Source of the DNA: Euzebya rosea
Lineage (GTDB): Bacteria > Actinomycetota > Nitriliruptoria > Euzebyales > Euzebyaceae
DNA: 64,000 nucleotides
Assembly: GCF_003073135.1 (NCBI RefSeq)
Contig: NZ_PGDQ01000001.1
Span: 62,001-126,000, forward strand
Direction: 5' to 3'
Shown piece after piece: positions 25,415 to 34,414 of this stretch (positions within the stretch are counted from its first letter, which is position 1; each line of letters opens with the position of its first letter). The notes under the pieces are model-generated. The model searched no databases. It saw only the letters and a program-made list of their open reading frames with translations, and was not told the origin of the DNA. Made by a program: the position numbers and the translations under genes.

Positions 25415-26286
25415 ACGCCCTGTCCACCAACGGCGCCGCCGAGGCCGGCCTGGCCCGCATCGCCGTGCCGTCCAAGGGCCGCCTCCGCGACGAGGCCATC
25501 CGTCTGCTGTCCACCGCCGGGTACCGCGTGTCGGGCCTGCGTGGCGCCGGCTCGATGACCCGCGCCGGGATGCTGGAGCTGATCGAGATGCGTCCCCGCG
25601 ACGCCGCCGCCGCTCTGGCTGCCGGGGCGCTCGACGGCGCGTTCATCGCCACCGACATCGGCATGGAGTACCAGCTGGACGGCTTCGAGTGCCGTCCCCT
25701 CGGCTACTCCCGGTCCACGCTGATCGTCGCCAGCCGCGACGACGACGGTCGCACGGACCACCACGACCTCGAGGGCGGCGTCGTGGCCACCCACATGCCC
25801 AACCTGACGGAGAAGTTCTTCGCCGAGGCGGGCATCGACGTCCGCGTCGTCGCCATGGGCGGGTCGTTGGAGGGGGTCTGCGCCGCGGGCCTCGCCGACG
25901 CGATCGTGGACAACACCGAGACCGGTACGTCGCTGCGGCAGAACCGCCTGAAGGTCCTGACCGAGATCAGGGAGTGCGAGGCCGAGTTCGTCCACACCGC
26001 CGGCCTGGCCGTGCTCGAGGACCTCGACCTGCGGCTCGAGGCGGCCCTGGCCGCCCGCCAGGCCCGCTACGTGATGATGCACGTCCCCAAGGACCGCATC
26101 GACGACCTGGTGGAGATGTTCCACGGCCTGGAGTCCCCGACGGTCCTGCCGCTGGCCGGCCGCGACGACCTCGCCGCCGTGCACTTCGTCGCCAAGCACG
26201 AGGAGCTGTGGGCCCGCCTGGCCGACCTCCGCGCGCTGGGTGCCACCGACATCGTCGCGACGCAGCCCGTCGCGCTGCTGGAGTGA
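25411..26286 (+). CDS. hisG: ATP phosphoribosyltransferase, long (regulated) form
   Basis: The 291-residue protein joins ATP and PRPP, the first and feedback-controlled step of histidine synthesis. The N-terminus has IAVPSKGRLRDEAIRLL. The PRPP-binding segment is recognisable around ETGTSLRQN, preceded by GLADAIVDN. The C-terminal 75 residues (VMMHVPKDRIDDLVEMF) match the regulatory domain of long-form HisG, so no HisZ partner is needed. hisE and hisG form a two-gene unit ended by a strong hairpin. The rest of the his pathway is not in this window. Confidence 0.93.
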   Translation: MNALSTNGAAEAGLARIAVPSKGRLRDEAIRLLSTAGYRVSGLRGAGSMTRAGMLELIEMRPRDAAAALAAGALDGAFIATDIGMEYQLDGFECRPLGYSRSTLIVASRDDDGRTDHHDLEGGVVATHMPNLTEKFFAEAGIDVRVVAMGGSLEGVCAAGLADAIVDNTETGTSLRQNRLKVLTEIRECEAEFVHTAGLAVLEDLDLRLEAALAARQARYVMMHVPKDRIDDLVEMFHGLESPTVLPLAGRDDLAAVHFVAKHEELWARLADLRALGATDIVATQPVALLE

Positions 26287-26313
26287 CGACCAGCCGGTCA
26301 CCCCTCATGACAA

Positions 26314-26345
26314 CGGCCCCGCCGTCCTGATGGACGACGGGGCCG
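26314..26345. terminator. Strong bidirectional terminator after hisG
   Basis: CGGCCCCG (26314-26321) pairs with CGGGGCCG (26338-26345), and GTCC with GGAC around a TGAT loop. Thymines follow at 26351-26353. It sits between two convergent genes. Confidence 0.7.
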
Positions 26346-26363
26346 ATGCGTTTCGGGTGTGTG

Positions 26364-28244
26364 CTACTCGAAGGGGGTGACGGTGCCCTCGAAGTCGCCC
26401 TGCGGGTTGGGGATGCCGGCGTCGGCATCCGCCTGGGTGTAGGGGCGGGGCGCCAGCGCGGAGATGTCGAACTGGTCGTTGGTCAGCTCGACCCGGGTAC
26501 CGGACACGGCGTCGCGCATCAGGCTGCGGGCCGTCGTCTGGACGCCCTCGAGGTTCAGCTCGCGGGTGAACTCCGGGATCGGCATGGACACGGTGCCGCC
26601 GTTGACGGTGACCGTCTGGCCCGTCGGGTACGGCTGGGACTCGGGGTGGGTGGACTTGATCTCGAAGCCGAGCTTGTGGCCGGCCTGCATGACCCAGTCG
26701 CCCGGGTGGGTGGTGAAGGTGTACTCCCCGGACTCGGGGATGCGGTACATCGAGCGACCGATCTCCTCGGCCTGGCCGCTGGGCAGGACGTCGTAGAGCA
26801 CGCCGACGAACTGCGCGTTCGGGACGGTGATGTCGACGTCGATGGTGACCTGGGCCTCACCGGTGATGCGGAACTCCTCGCCGGCGGCGACGGGCTCGGA
26901 CAGCGTCCAGTACCCGTTGGAGGACATCGTGTCGGTGTAGGTGCCGGCCGCGATCGGCATGTCGAGGTACCGGACGTCGGTGGAGGGGTACTGCGCCTCG
27001 GTCCGCCAGTTGCCCAGCTGGTCCTGCGCCTCGACCAGGTTCAGGTCGTTGACGGCGTAGACGAAGTCCTCACCGCGCAGGTAGTGGTTCAGCCAGTCCA
27101 GCGCCTCTTCGTTCCAGCCGGCGCGACCGACGACCCAGCCCTCGTGATCGCCGCGGTCGTAGCCGCCGCCGTTGGCGTCGGAGCCGCGGACGTGGTTCCA
27201 CTGGCCGAACCAGGCACGGGTGTTCTCGGGGTTGTTGGCGGTCAGGCCGTCGTAGACACCGAAGACCTGGTCGGGCTTGGTGTTGACGTCGGTGAAGCCG
27301 TGGGTGAAGAAGACGGCGACGTCGTCGTTGGCGCCGGCGCGGGGACGCAGGTCGCGCTCCTGCCAGAAGTACCAGTCACGGTCGGGGTTGAGGACCTCGG
27401 CGTTCTGCTGGGCCCAGCAGGCCGGGGTGCCCGGGTTGCCGTTCTCGTTGACGCCGGCGATGCCGGTGATGGCGTGGCGGGAGTCCGCCGGGTTGGAGGT
27501 GATCGCCGCCACCGAGTTGGGGCTGTAGTCGTACAGGGCGTAGAGGTTGGTGGTGACGTACCAGCCGGAGTCGTGGTGCACACCGTTGACGTAGGCGATG
27601 CCGTAGCCGTCGATGATGGGGGCCTGGATGATGGCGGCCTCGAGGTGCACGGGGTTCTCGGCGAGGCCCATGACCTGGGTCCAGCCGTCGTAGGACTTGC
27701 CCCACGTGCCGACCTTGCCGTTGGACCAGTCCTGGCTGCCGGCCCAGTTGATGGCGGCCTCCATGTCCATCTGCTCGCCGAACCCGCCGTAGTCGTTGCA
27801 GCCGCCGGACTCGCCGTAGCCACGCGAGTCGACCTGCACCACGGCGTAGCCCATCTCGAAGATGTTGGTGTCGCCCTCGCCGTCGTCGTCGGTGTCGAAC
27901 TCGAACTCGAAGAAGTCCGCGAAGCGGTTGGACCAGTTGGCGTCGTTGAGGACGTCACCGAAGCCGAGCGCCACGCCGTTCTGGACACCGGCGCCGAAGT
28001 AGGGGCCCATCGAGACGATGGTGGGGCAGCCGGTGGTGCCGTTGGCGTTGGTCACGTCGGCGCAGCCGGCGGTGGGGAGGGCAACCTCGGCGTGCAGCAT
28101 GGTGCCGTCGCCGGACGGGAACCAGGCGTCGGTCACGGTCGAGCCGCGGGGCGAGGGGGCAGCGGTGGCCGATCCGCCGCCGGTCACGCTCAGACCGGCG
28201 GTGATCAGGCTGATGATCAGCAGGGAGACGAGTCGAAGCTTCAT
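26364..28244 (-). CDS. Secreted X-Pro dipeptidyl-peptidase (S15)/CocE-NonD family hydrolase
   Basis: This 626-residue protein begins with a signal peptide (MKLRLVSLLIISLITAGLSV, cleavage probably after GSATAA). The alpha/beta-hydrolase core has the nucleophile motif GKSYDGW and the upstream VVQVDSRGYGESGG strand typical of this family. The C-terminal third is the beta-sandwich domain found in S15/CocE proteins (GEAQVTIDVDITVPNAQFVG). It is an exported serine hydrolase acting on peptides or esters; the substrate is unknown. The first ATG giving a proper signal peptide was used; the frame stays open upstream. Confidence 0.88.
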   Translation of the reverse strand: MKLRLVSLLIISLITAGLSVTGGGSATAAPSPRGSTVTDAWFPSGDGTMLHAEVALPTAGCADVTNANGTTGCPTIVSMGPYFGAGVQNGVALGFGDVLNDANWSNRFADFFEFEFDTDDDGEGDTNIFEMGYAVVQVDSRGYGESGGCNDYGGFGEQMDMEAAINWAGSQDWSNGKVGTWGKSYDGWTQVMGLAENPVHLEAAIIQAPIIDGYGIAYVNGVHHDSGWYVTTNLYALYDYSPNSVAAITSNPADSRHAITGIAGVNENGNPGTPACWAQQNAEVLNPDRDWYFWQERDLRPRAGANDDVAVFFTHGFTDVNTKPDQVFGVYDGLTANNPENTRAWFGQWNHVRGSDANGGGYDRGDHEGWVVGRAGWNEEALDWLNHYLRGEDFVYAVNDLNLVEAQDQLGNWRTEAQYPSTDVRYLDMPIAAGTYTDTMSSNGYWTLSEPVAAGEEFRITGEAQVTIDVDITVPNAQFVGVLYDVLPSGQAEEIGRSMYRIPESGEYTFTTHPGDWVMQAGHKLGFEIKSTHPESQPYPTGQTVTVNGGTVSMPIPEFTRELNLEGVQTTARSLMRDAVSGTRVELTNDQFDISALAPRPYTQADADAGIPNPQGDFEGTVTPFE

Positions 28245-28318
28245 GGCGGTGGTGTTCGACGTCCACGCCGCCATTCCTGCCGGTCGGCACCGATTGGGGA
28301 GGAGAATCCTCCGCCCGG

Positions 28319-29290
28319 CTACTCGTTGACGAGCACCAGCTTGCCGAACAGCTCGCCCTCGGCCATCCGCTCGTAAGCGGTGCGGGCCTCGGCCAGGGGA
28401 TAGGTGTCGTCGACCAGCGGGCGGACGCCGCTGGCCGCCATGAAGGTGATGAGGTCGCGCAGCTCGGCACGGGTGCCCATGGTCGAGCCGATGACGCGGA
28501 TCTGGCGGAAGAACAGGTGGGGCAGGCCGGCGGGGGAGGGGTCCCCCGACGTCATGCCCGCCACGACCACGGTGCCCTGGTTGCGGACCGACTTCAGCGA
28601 GTGCTCCCACGTGGCCCGGCCGACCGTCTCCAGCACCCCGTCGACCCGGGCGGGCAGGCGTGCACCGGACTCGAAGGCCTCGTGTGCCCCGAGCTCGACG
28701 GCGCGGTCGGCCTTCTCCTGGCTGCGTGATGTCACCCAGATCCGCAGTCCCGCAGCCCGGCCCAGCAGGATGGCGGCCGTGCTGACCCCGCCGCCGGCGC
28801 CCTGGACGAGGACGGTCTCACCGGGGCGGAACCCGCCCTGGACGAAGAGCATCCGGTAGGCGGTCAGGTAGGCGACGGGCAGGCACGCGGCCTCGACGAA
28901 GGACAGCTCGGCGGGCTTGTCGACCAAGTTGACGCTGGGCACGGCCAGCCGCTCGGCGTGCGTGCCCGGGTGGTGTTCGCTGAACAGGCTGAACCGCGTG
29001 TTGGGGTCCATGTCGTTGCCCATGCCGTCGACCCCCGCGACGACGCCGTGGCAGACGACCTCGCGCCCGTCGGCGGTCACCCCGGCGGCGTCCCCGCCGA
29101 GGATCATCGGCAGCTGCTCCTCCTTGATGCCGACCCCGCGCAGCGACCACAGGTCGTGGTGGTTCAGCGCGGCCGCCCTGACGGTGACGAGCTCCCAGCC
29201 CGGGTGCACCTCGGGCTCGGGCTGCTCGCCCACCTCCAGGGCGGACAGGGGGTCGTCGGGGGAGAAGCGGGCGGCGTAGGCAGACAGCAT
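28319..29290 (-). CDS. Zinc-type alcohol dehydrogenase/quinone oxidoreductase family protein (MDR)
   Basis: This 323-residue protein of the medium-chain dehydrogenase/reductase superfamily has the GroES-like domain ALNHHDLWSLRGVGIKEEQLPMILGGDAAG. The NAD(P)H-binding VLVQGAGGGVSTAAILLGRAAG and a C-terminal PLAEARTAYERMAEGELFGKLVL follow. The Cys of the usual catalytic zinc site is not conserved, so it may act as a zinc-independent reductase. It is divergent from comF. A TAGCGT box ends 7 nt before the ATG. Confidence 0.87.
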   Translation of the reverse strand: MLSAYAARFSPDDPLSALEVGEQPEPEVHPGWELVTVRAAALNHHDLWSLRGVGIKEEQLPMILGGDAAGVTADGREVVCHGVVAGVDGMGNDMDPNTRFSLFSEHHPGTHAERLAVPSVNLVDKPAELSFVEAACLPVAYLTAYRMLFVQGGFRPGETVLVQGAGGGVSTAAILLGRAAGLRIWVTSRSQEKADRAVELGAHEAFESGARLPARVDGVLETVGRATWEHSLKSVRNQGTVVVAGMTSGDPSPAGLPHLFFRQIRVIGSTMGTRAELRDLITFMAASGVRPLVDDTYPLAEARTAYERMAEGELFGKLVLVNE

Positions 29291-29297
29291 GTCGGTC

Positions 29298-29303
29298 ACG
29301 CTA
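29298..29303 (-). promoter_or_regulatory. -10 box TAGCGT, leaderless oxidoreductase gene
   Basis: On the minus strand, TAGCGT ends 7 nt before the ATG at 29290. Confidence 0.45.
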
Positions 29304-29459
29304 CCCAACCGGCCCGATCGGGGGGAAAATCGCGCATGGGCGACGCAGGCCCCGATCGTGCCGAACGGGGTGGGGGTCGGCCGGGCCTCGCAGGGCGCTG
29401 TCCACAGGGGGAGGGGAGGAGGAGGGACACGCCGGCGGTCGGCGGGCCAGCATGTCGGG

Positions 29460-30110
29460 ATGCTGCTCGACCTGCTCGTCCCGGCGCGGTGCCTCGGCTG
29501 TCGCGACCCGGGACCCGTCCCGTTCTGCCCGGACTGCGCGGACGAGCTGGACCCGGACGGCACCGTCCACCCGCTCGGCGACGGCATCGCCACCGTCGGC
29601 GCGTTCGCCTACGCCCACCCGCTGTCGACGGCGATCAAGGCCACGAAGTCCGGCGGACTCCGCCAGGCGGCCGATGCGCTGGCGAGGCTGCTCGTCCTCC
29701 CCACCGCCGTCCCCGTCACCTGGGTCCCCGCACCCCGCTCGCGCCGGCGGCGGCGCGGGGTCGACCTGCCCGAACGGCTTGCCGGACCCGACGGGATCCG
29801 GCTGCTGGAACGGGTCGGCCGTCCCGTCGAGCAGCCCGACCTCGACGCGCGTCAGCGGCTGGACGCACAGGACGGCACGTTCCGCGCGACCCGGCGGTTG
29901 GACGGGCCGATCGTCCTGGTCGACGACGTCCGGGCCACCGGCGCGACCCTGCTCGCCGCCGCCACCACCCTGCGCGCCGCCGGCGCCAGCAGGGTCCTCG
30001 GCGTCACGCTGGCTGCTGCTGGTGGTCCACCGTCAGCGGGCCGTCGGCCTCGGCGGACGGGAGCGCGTCGGGGTCCAGGCTCGACAGCAGCGTCGGCACC
30101 GACGTCGTGA
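29460..30110 (+). CDS. comF: ComF family phosphoribosyltransferase-like protein
   Basis: This 216-residue protein has an N-terminal zinc finger (CLGCRDPGPVPFCPDCADEL), followed by AFAYAHPLSTAIKATKSGG and a PRTase domain with the PRPP motif IVLVDDVRATGATLLAAA. ComF proteins act in DNA uptake in naturally competent bacteria; in most actinobacteria the role is unclear. In Mycobacterium comF is near hpf and secA, as it roughly is here. The last ~35 codons overlap the convergent permease gene by 107 bp, an unusual degree of convergent overlap. Confidence 0.85.
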   Translation: MLLDLLVPARCLGCRDPGPVPFCPDCADELDPDGTVHPLGDGIATVGAFAYAHPLSTAIKATKSGGLRQAADALARLLVLPTAVPVTWVPAPRSRRRRRGVDLPERLAGPDGIRLLERVGRPVEQPDLDARQRLDAQDGTFRATRRLDGPIVLVDDVRATGATLLAAATTLRAAGASRVLGVTLAAAGGPPSAGRRPRRTGARRGPGSTAASAPTS

Positions 30111-32352
30111 CCACGCCGCGGGTGAACAGCAACGCGCTCTTGATCTGCAGCACCGTCTGGTTGTGCAGCGACCGCTGCCACCATCGGGGCAGGACGAACT
30201 CGCTCATCACCACCGTGACGACGGTGTGCTGCCCGTCGGGGGCGAACTCGGCGATGTAGTCCTCGACGGTGTCGATCAGCGACCGGTACGGGCTGTCGAC
30301 CAGGTCCAGGGGCACCTTCAGCCCGGCCTTCTTCCAGTCGACCAGGATCTCGCGCGAGCGGCGGCTGCCGACGTTGACCGACAGCGCCTGCACCGATGTG
30401 GCCTGCAACGACTCGGCGTAGGCGATCGCCCGCAGCGTGGCCCGGTGCACCCGGTTGACCAGCACGACGACATGGTGCTCGACGGGTTCGGTGACCTGGT
30501 AGGGACCCGGCCCCCCGATGGGGGAGACGACGTTGGTGACGACGAGCCTGCCGTTGGCGACCAGCGCGGCCTTGGCCCGCTGGGCGACCCGGTGCCGCCG
30601 GGCGACGTCGATCCACGTGTTGGACCGCGTCTCGGGCACCACCGCCATCGTGAAGGCCTCGGGGTGTTGCCCGGCCCGTTCCAGCGCGATGTCGCGCTGG
30701 GCCATCGCCGGGGTCCGGCGCAGACCCGGGGCGTACTCGTTGACCTCCAGCCCGGGCGCCAGCTGGCGCCAGCGCTCGCGGGCGTTCTCTCGTTGACGGC
30801 CGGTCGGGACCAGGACACCGGTGATGTGGGCGGCCCCGATCCCGTAGGCGTAGGCGACCGAGGCCGCGGTGGCGGCGTCGACGCGGTCCTCCAGCACGAT
30901 CACGCGCACCGGTCGCTGCGGCTGGGGGTGCAGGCCCATCCCGACGACGGCGGCTTCGTAGGCGTCGTAGTGGCGACGCACGCCGATCATGGCCAGCACC
31001 ACCGCCGGGCCCAGCACCAGCACGACCCAGGCGCCCACGGTGAACTTGGTGACCACGACGACGAGCAGCACCGCGCCCGTGGCCAGGGCACCGACGAGGT
31101 TCAGGGCAGCCGAGGCACGCCATCCGGGGTCGCGCTCCCGCAGCCAGTGGCGGACCATGCCCAGCTGGGACAACGAGAAGGCGGTGAACACCCCGACGAT
31201 GTACAGCGCGACGAGGAGGGTCACCCGCGCGCCGGCGAGGGCGATCAGCAGGGCCGCGGCCAAGGACAGGGCGATGATGCCGTTGGAGAACACCAGCCGG
31301 TCGCCGCGGGCCGACAGCTGCCGGGGCAGGAACCGGTCGTCGGCCAGCCGCGAGGCCAGGCGCGGGAAGTCGGCGTAGGCGGTGTTGGCAGCCAGGAACA
31401 GGATGGCAGCCGTCGCGACCTGCACGCCGAAGAACCCGACGCTGCTGGGGCCGAACACCGCGCCGGCGATCTGGGAGGTGACGGTCCGCTCGAGCCCCGC
31501 GAAGGCCACGACCCCCTCGATGTTGGTCGCCAGGTAGGCGATCCCCAGCACCATCGGCACGGCGAGCAGTCCGATCAAGCCGAGGGTGATGCCCGCGTTG
31601 CGCGACGCCGGGGGGCGGAACGCCTGCACGCCGTTGGACACCGCCTCCACACCGGTCAACGACGTGGCGCTCGTGGCGAAGGCGCGCAGGACCAGCCACA
31701 CCGTCAGGCCGGTCACCGCGGCGGGGACCTCGGGCTGCTCGAAGGGCACGGCCGGGCACCCCGACGTCGAGCACAGCACGATGCCCCGCAGGATCATCGC
31801 GCCCATGATCGACACGAAGGCGTACACGGGGACCGCCACGACGATGCTGGCCTCTCGGACCCCGCGGAGGTTGGTGACGGTGATGACGCCGAGGAAGGTG
31901 AGCGCGACGAGGAGGCGGGCCGGGCTGAGCTCCGGGAACGCCGACACGATGGCGGCGGTACCGGCCGAGACCGACACCGCGACGGTCAGGGTGTAGTCCA
32001 CCAGCAGCGCCGCAGCGGCGACGAGCCCCGGACGCCGGCCGAGGTTGCGGGTCGCCACGACGTAGGCGCCACCACCGTCGGGGTAGGCGCGCACGGTCTG
32101 GCGGTACCCGATGATGACGATGATCATCAGGACGGCCACCGCGGCAGCCAGCGGTCCGGCAACCGTCAGCGCCCCGGCGCCGGCAAGCGCGAGGACGACC
32201 ATGGTCTCCTCGGTCGCGTACGCCGCGGAGGAGAGGGTGTCGCTGGCGAAGGTCGGCAGGCCGAGCCAGGGCGGCAGGACCTGTCCGGTCAGCTCCCCGC
32301 TGGCACGGGGGTCACCGATCACCCGGCGCTTCAGCGAGGAGTAGATACCCAT
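30004..32352 (-). CDS. APC superfamily amino-acid/polyamine permease (Rv2690c type)
   Basis: The protein has about 782 residues. Roughly twelve membrane helices fill the first 480 residues (for example LPTFASDTLSSAAYATEETM at the N-terminus, a typical APC opening). A C-terminal cytosolic region of about 290 residues follows, with a Rossmann-like pattern. Its position divergent from two TrkA-family genes copies the Rv2690c-Rv2691-Rv2692 arrangement. A potassium or amino-acid uptake role coupled to the TrkA proteins is inferred. The start is ATG 32352; TACAGT lies 11 nt upstream. Confidence 0.88.
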   Translation of the reverse strand: MGIYSSLKRRVIGDPRASGELTGQVLPPWLGLPTFASDTLSSAAYATEETMVVLALAGAGALTVAGPLAAAVAVLMIIVIIGYRQTVRAYPDGGGAYVVATRNLGRRPGLVAAAALLVDYTLTVAVSVSAGTAAIVSAFPELSPARLLVALTFLGVITVTNLRGVREASIVVAVPVYAFVSIMGAMILRGIVLCSTSGCPAVPFEQPEVPAAVTGLTVWLVLRAFATSATSLTGVEAVSNGVQAFRPPASRNAGITLGLIGLLAVPMVLGIAYLATNIEGVVAFAGLERTVTSQIAGAVFGPSSVGFFGVQVATAAILFLAANTAYADFPRLASRLADDRFLPRQLSARGDRLVFSNGIIALSLAAALLIALAGARVTLLVALYIVGVFTAFSLSQLGMVRHWLRERDPGWRASAALNLVGALATGAVLLVVVVTKFTVGAWVVLVLGPAVVLAMIGVRRHYDAYEAAVVGMGLHPQPQRPVRVIVLEDRVDAATAASVAYAYGIGAAHITGVLVPTGRQRENARERWRQLAPGLEVNEYAPGLRRTPAMAQRDIALERAGQHPEAFTMAVVPETRSNTWIDVARRHRVAQRAKAALVANGRLVVTNVVSPIGGPGPYQVTEPVEHHVVVLVNRVHRATLRAIAYAESLQATSVQALSVNVGSRRSREILVDWKKAGLKVPLDLVDSPYRSLIDTVEDYIAEFAPDGQHTVVTVVMSEFVLPRWWQRSLHNQTVLQIKSALLFTRGVVTTSVPTLLSSLDPDALPSAEADGPLTVDHQQQPA

Positions 32353-32427
32353 GGCGATCGTGGACTGTACGGCCTCGAGCCCTGTCCGTCCGGGTGGGCC
32401 GAACCACCGCCGCGGGCCTGCTGGCGC

Positions 32428-32433
32428 TATCGT
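32428..32433 (+). promoter_or_regulatory. Possible -10 box TATCGT for the trkA pair
   Basis: TATCGT lies about 85 nt before the trkA GTG. A good AGAGGAG Shine-Dalgarno precedes the start. No convincing -35 box is visible. Confidence 0.3.
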
Positions 32434-32517
32434 CTCACCCCGGGCCGTGGCCCCGTCGGTCGCCCGACGGCACGGCACGGTCCGCCCCAGTCCCCGTCAC
32501 GCAGAGGAGTCCTGCCA

Positions 32518-33192
32518 GTGCACGTGATCCTGATCGGCTGCGGCCGTGTGGGCTCGAGCCTCGCGGGCGAGCTGGATGCGGCGGGGCACCACGTCGTGAT
32601 CGTCGACGAGGACCCGAAGGCGTTCCGGCGGCTGCCGGCCAGCTTCCGTGGCACGACCGTGCAGGGCCTCGCCTTCGACCGCAGCACGTTGCTGAAGGCC
32701 GGCGTCGACCACGCCGATGCGTTCGTGACGGTCACCAGCGGCGACAACTCCAACATCGTCGCCGCACGCATCGCCCGGGAACGGTTCGGCGTACGGACCG
32801 TCGTGGCCAGGATCTACGACCCGGACCGCGCCACGATCTACGAACGCCACGGCATCACGACCATCGCCAGCGCGCGGTGGACCACCGACGCGATCCTCGG
32901 CCACCTCCGGGAGGGCGTGCTGGAGCACGAGACCGCCATCGGCCCGGGCGAGGGGGACGTCGTCGTGCTGGCGCACGACCTGCCGGCCGAGGGCGGCCCG
33001 TGGGAGGTGGAGCGGTTCCAGCGCCAGGGCAAGTGGTTGCTGGCTGCCGTCACCCGTGTCGGGCAGACCTCGATCCCGGTGCCCCGCCAGCTGCTGCAGG
33101 CCGGCGAACGCATCCATCTCGCCGTGCAGCGTTCGGCCCTCGAGGAGGCCGAGGCGTTCCTGTCAACCGTGTCGGAGGAGAGCCAGTCATGA
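32518..33192 (+). CDS. trkA: TrkA-type K+ uptake regulatory protein (first copy)
   Basis: This 224-residue protein has a TrkA-N Rossmann domain with the NAD(H)-binding GCGRVGSSLAGELDAAGHHVVIVDED. A VTSGDNSNIVAARIARERFGVRTVVAR segment and a TrkA-C domain (about residues 140-220, ending GERIHLAVQRSALEEAE) follow. It binds nucleotides and gates a K+ transporter (family knowledge). The very long open frame upstream is an artefact of G+C bias. The GTG with AGAGGAG before it is the natural start. It is followed by a 10-codon mini-ORF and a second trkA-like gene. Confidence 0.9.
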   Translation: MHVILIGCGRVGSSLAGELDAAGHHVVIVDEDPKAFRRLPASFRGTTVQGLAFDRSTLLKAGVDHADAFVTVTSGDNSNIVAARIARERFGVRTVVARIYDPDRATIYERHGITTIASARWTTDAILGHLREGVLEHETAIGPGEGDVVVLAHDLPAEGGPWEVERFQRQGKWLLAAVTRVGQTSIPVPRQLLQAGERIHLAVQRSALEEAEAFLSTVSEESQS

Positions 33193-33221
33193 ACGGCGAC
33201 GGCATGGAGGTGACGGCATGA
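33189..33221 (+). CDS. 10-codon coupling ORF between the two trkA genes
   Basis: ATG 33189 overlaps the stop of the first trkA (ATGA), and its own stop TGA 33219 overlaps the ATG of the second gene (ATGA again). The peptide would be MNGDGMEVTA. The GGAGG at 33206-33210 inside it serves as Shine-Dalgarno for the second gene. It probably serves translational coupling rather than making a functional peptide. Confidence 0.35.
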   Translation: MNGDGMEVTA

Positions 33222-33877
33222 AGGTCGTGATCGCAGGGGCCGGCGGCATCGGTCGCTACCTCGCCGCGGAGCTGCGCGATCGAGGGCACGACCTGACGAT
33301 CGTGGAGAAGCGCGACGAGGCGGTCGCGCGGGTCGGCGACGGCATCCGCATCGTGCACGGCGACGCGTGTGCACCGGCGGTGCTGGAGGCGGCGGAGGTC
33401 CGCAGCGCCGACGTCGTGGTTGCCGTGACCGGCGACGACGAGGACAACCTGGTCATCAGCTTGCTCTCCAAGGAGGAGTTCGGCGTGCCCCGCGTGCTCG
33501 CGCGGGTGAACTACCCGGCCAACGAGTGGCTCTTCGACGCCTCCTGGGGTGTGGACCTCGCGGTGTCGCCCCCGCACCTGCTGACCGCGCTGGTGGAGGA
33601 GGAGGTGCTGACCGGTGACCTGATCAGCCTCCTCAAGCTGGGGCGCGGCGAGATCGAGCTGCTCGAGGTCAGGCTGGACGACAAGTCGGCCGCGACCGGT
33701 CAGCGTGTGGACGGACTGCCGCTCCCGCCCGACAGCGCCATCGTGGCGATCGTCCGCGGCAACCGGGTGCTGCCCGCGCGGGGGACGACGGCGCTGACCG
33801 AGGGCGACGAGGTGCTGGCGCTGGTGCCGGTGATGCGCGTGGAGGAGATGCGCGAAGCGCTCATCGGCGCGCGCTGA
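33218..33877 (+). CDS. TrkA-type K+ uptake regulatory protein (second copy, CeoC/TrkB-like)
   Basis: This 219-residue protein has the TrkA-N domain with GAGGIGRYLAAELRDRGHDLTIVEK and VAVTGDDEDNLVISLLSKEEFGVPRVLARVN. The TrkA-C domain contains a GD-rich segment near residues 160-215 (TALTEGDEVLALVPV). It corresponds to CeoC/TrkB next to CeoB/TrkA in Mycobacterium, and the pair probably forms a heteromeric gating complex. GGAGG precedes the ATG by 7 nt. Confidence 0.9.
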   Translation: MKVVIAGAGGIGRYLAAELRDRGHDLTIVEKRDEAVARVGDGIRIVHGDACAPAVLEAAEVRSADVVVAVTGDDEDNLVISLLSKEEFGVPRVLARVNYPANEWLFDASWGVDLAVSPPHLLTALVEEEVLTGDLISLLKLGRGEIELLEVRLDDKSAATGQRVDGLPLPPDSAIVAIVRGNRVLPARGTTALTEGDEVLALVPVMRVEEMREALIGAR

Positions 33878-34274
33878 GGCCCTTGTCCGCGCGCGACGCG
33901 CGGTCCTTGTCGCGTTCCTTCTCCGCGCACGCGTAGGGGTCGCGGACGACACACCACGTGGGGTTGCGCATCAGCTTCTGGCCCCCGTCGATGCTGACGG
34001 TGCCCTCGACCCGCAGGCCACGGCCGAGCTCGAGCCCGTTCAGCGGGTCGCTGCCGGTCCACACCACGCGCAGCCGGCCGGTGCCGTCGTCGATGACGGC
34101 CTCCATGGACTCGTCGGGCACCAGCCGAAGGCGCTGGATCACCCCGAGGGCGGTGGCGTGCTGGCGCGGCACGAGCGCGGCGATCCGCGTGCATCCCTCG
34201 AACAGCGTGCACCAGGCATCCAGCTGGTCGGCGGCGAGGTGGTCGGTCGTCGAGCGGACGGCGAAGGGTGGCAT
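33861..34274 (-). CDS. OB-fold nucleic-acid-binding domain protein (Rv2694c type)
   Basis: This 137-residue protein has an OB-fold pattern: GVIQRLRLVPDESMEAVIDDGTGRLRVVWTG then RGLRVEGTVSIDGGQKLMRNP, and a charged C-terminal tail (ERDKDRASRADKG). In mycobacteria an OB-fold gene (Rv2694c) lies in the same block after the two TrkA genes, on the opposite strand, which matches. It binds single-stranded nucleic acid or a protein partner (inference). The gene overlaps the second trkA stop by 17 bp. Confidence 0.75.
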   Translation of the reverse strand: MPPFAVRSTTDHLAADQLDAWCTLFEGCTRIAALVPRQHATALGVIQRLRLVPDESMEAVIDDGTGRLRVVWTGSDPLNGLELGRGLRVEGTVSIDGGQKLMRNPTWCVVRDPYACAEKERDKDRASRADKGLSARR

Positions 34275-34414
34275 GGGGCCTCCATCTGCTTGCGTGCGGC
34301 TCGTCGTCGGCGGCGAGTCGGCGTGCACCCCTGTGGTGCTCGCGGAGTGTCTCGTGGGTGAACTGCCCCTTGCGCGGGGGCGTCGCTGCCTCCACCATAT
34401 CGGGTGCGACCAAC

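Noticed and set aside
29452-32517. Upstream extension of trkA giving a 1246-residue protein
   Set aside because: The extension is antisense to the APC permease and has no domain. GTG 32518 with AGAGGAG is the proper start.
32353-32517. c-di-AMP (ydaO-type) riboswitch before the permease or trkA genes
   Set aside because: The conserved riboswitch core could not be found in the 165-bp gap.
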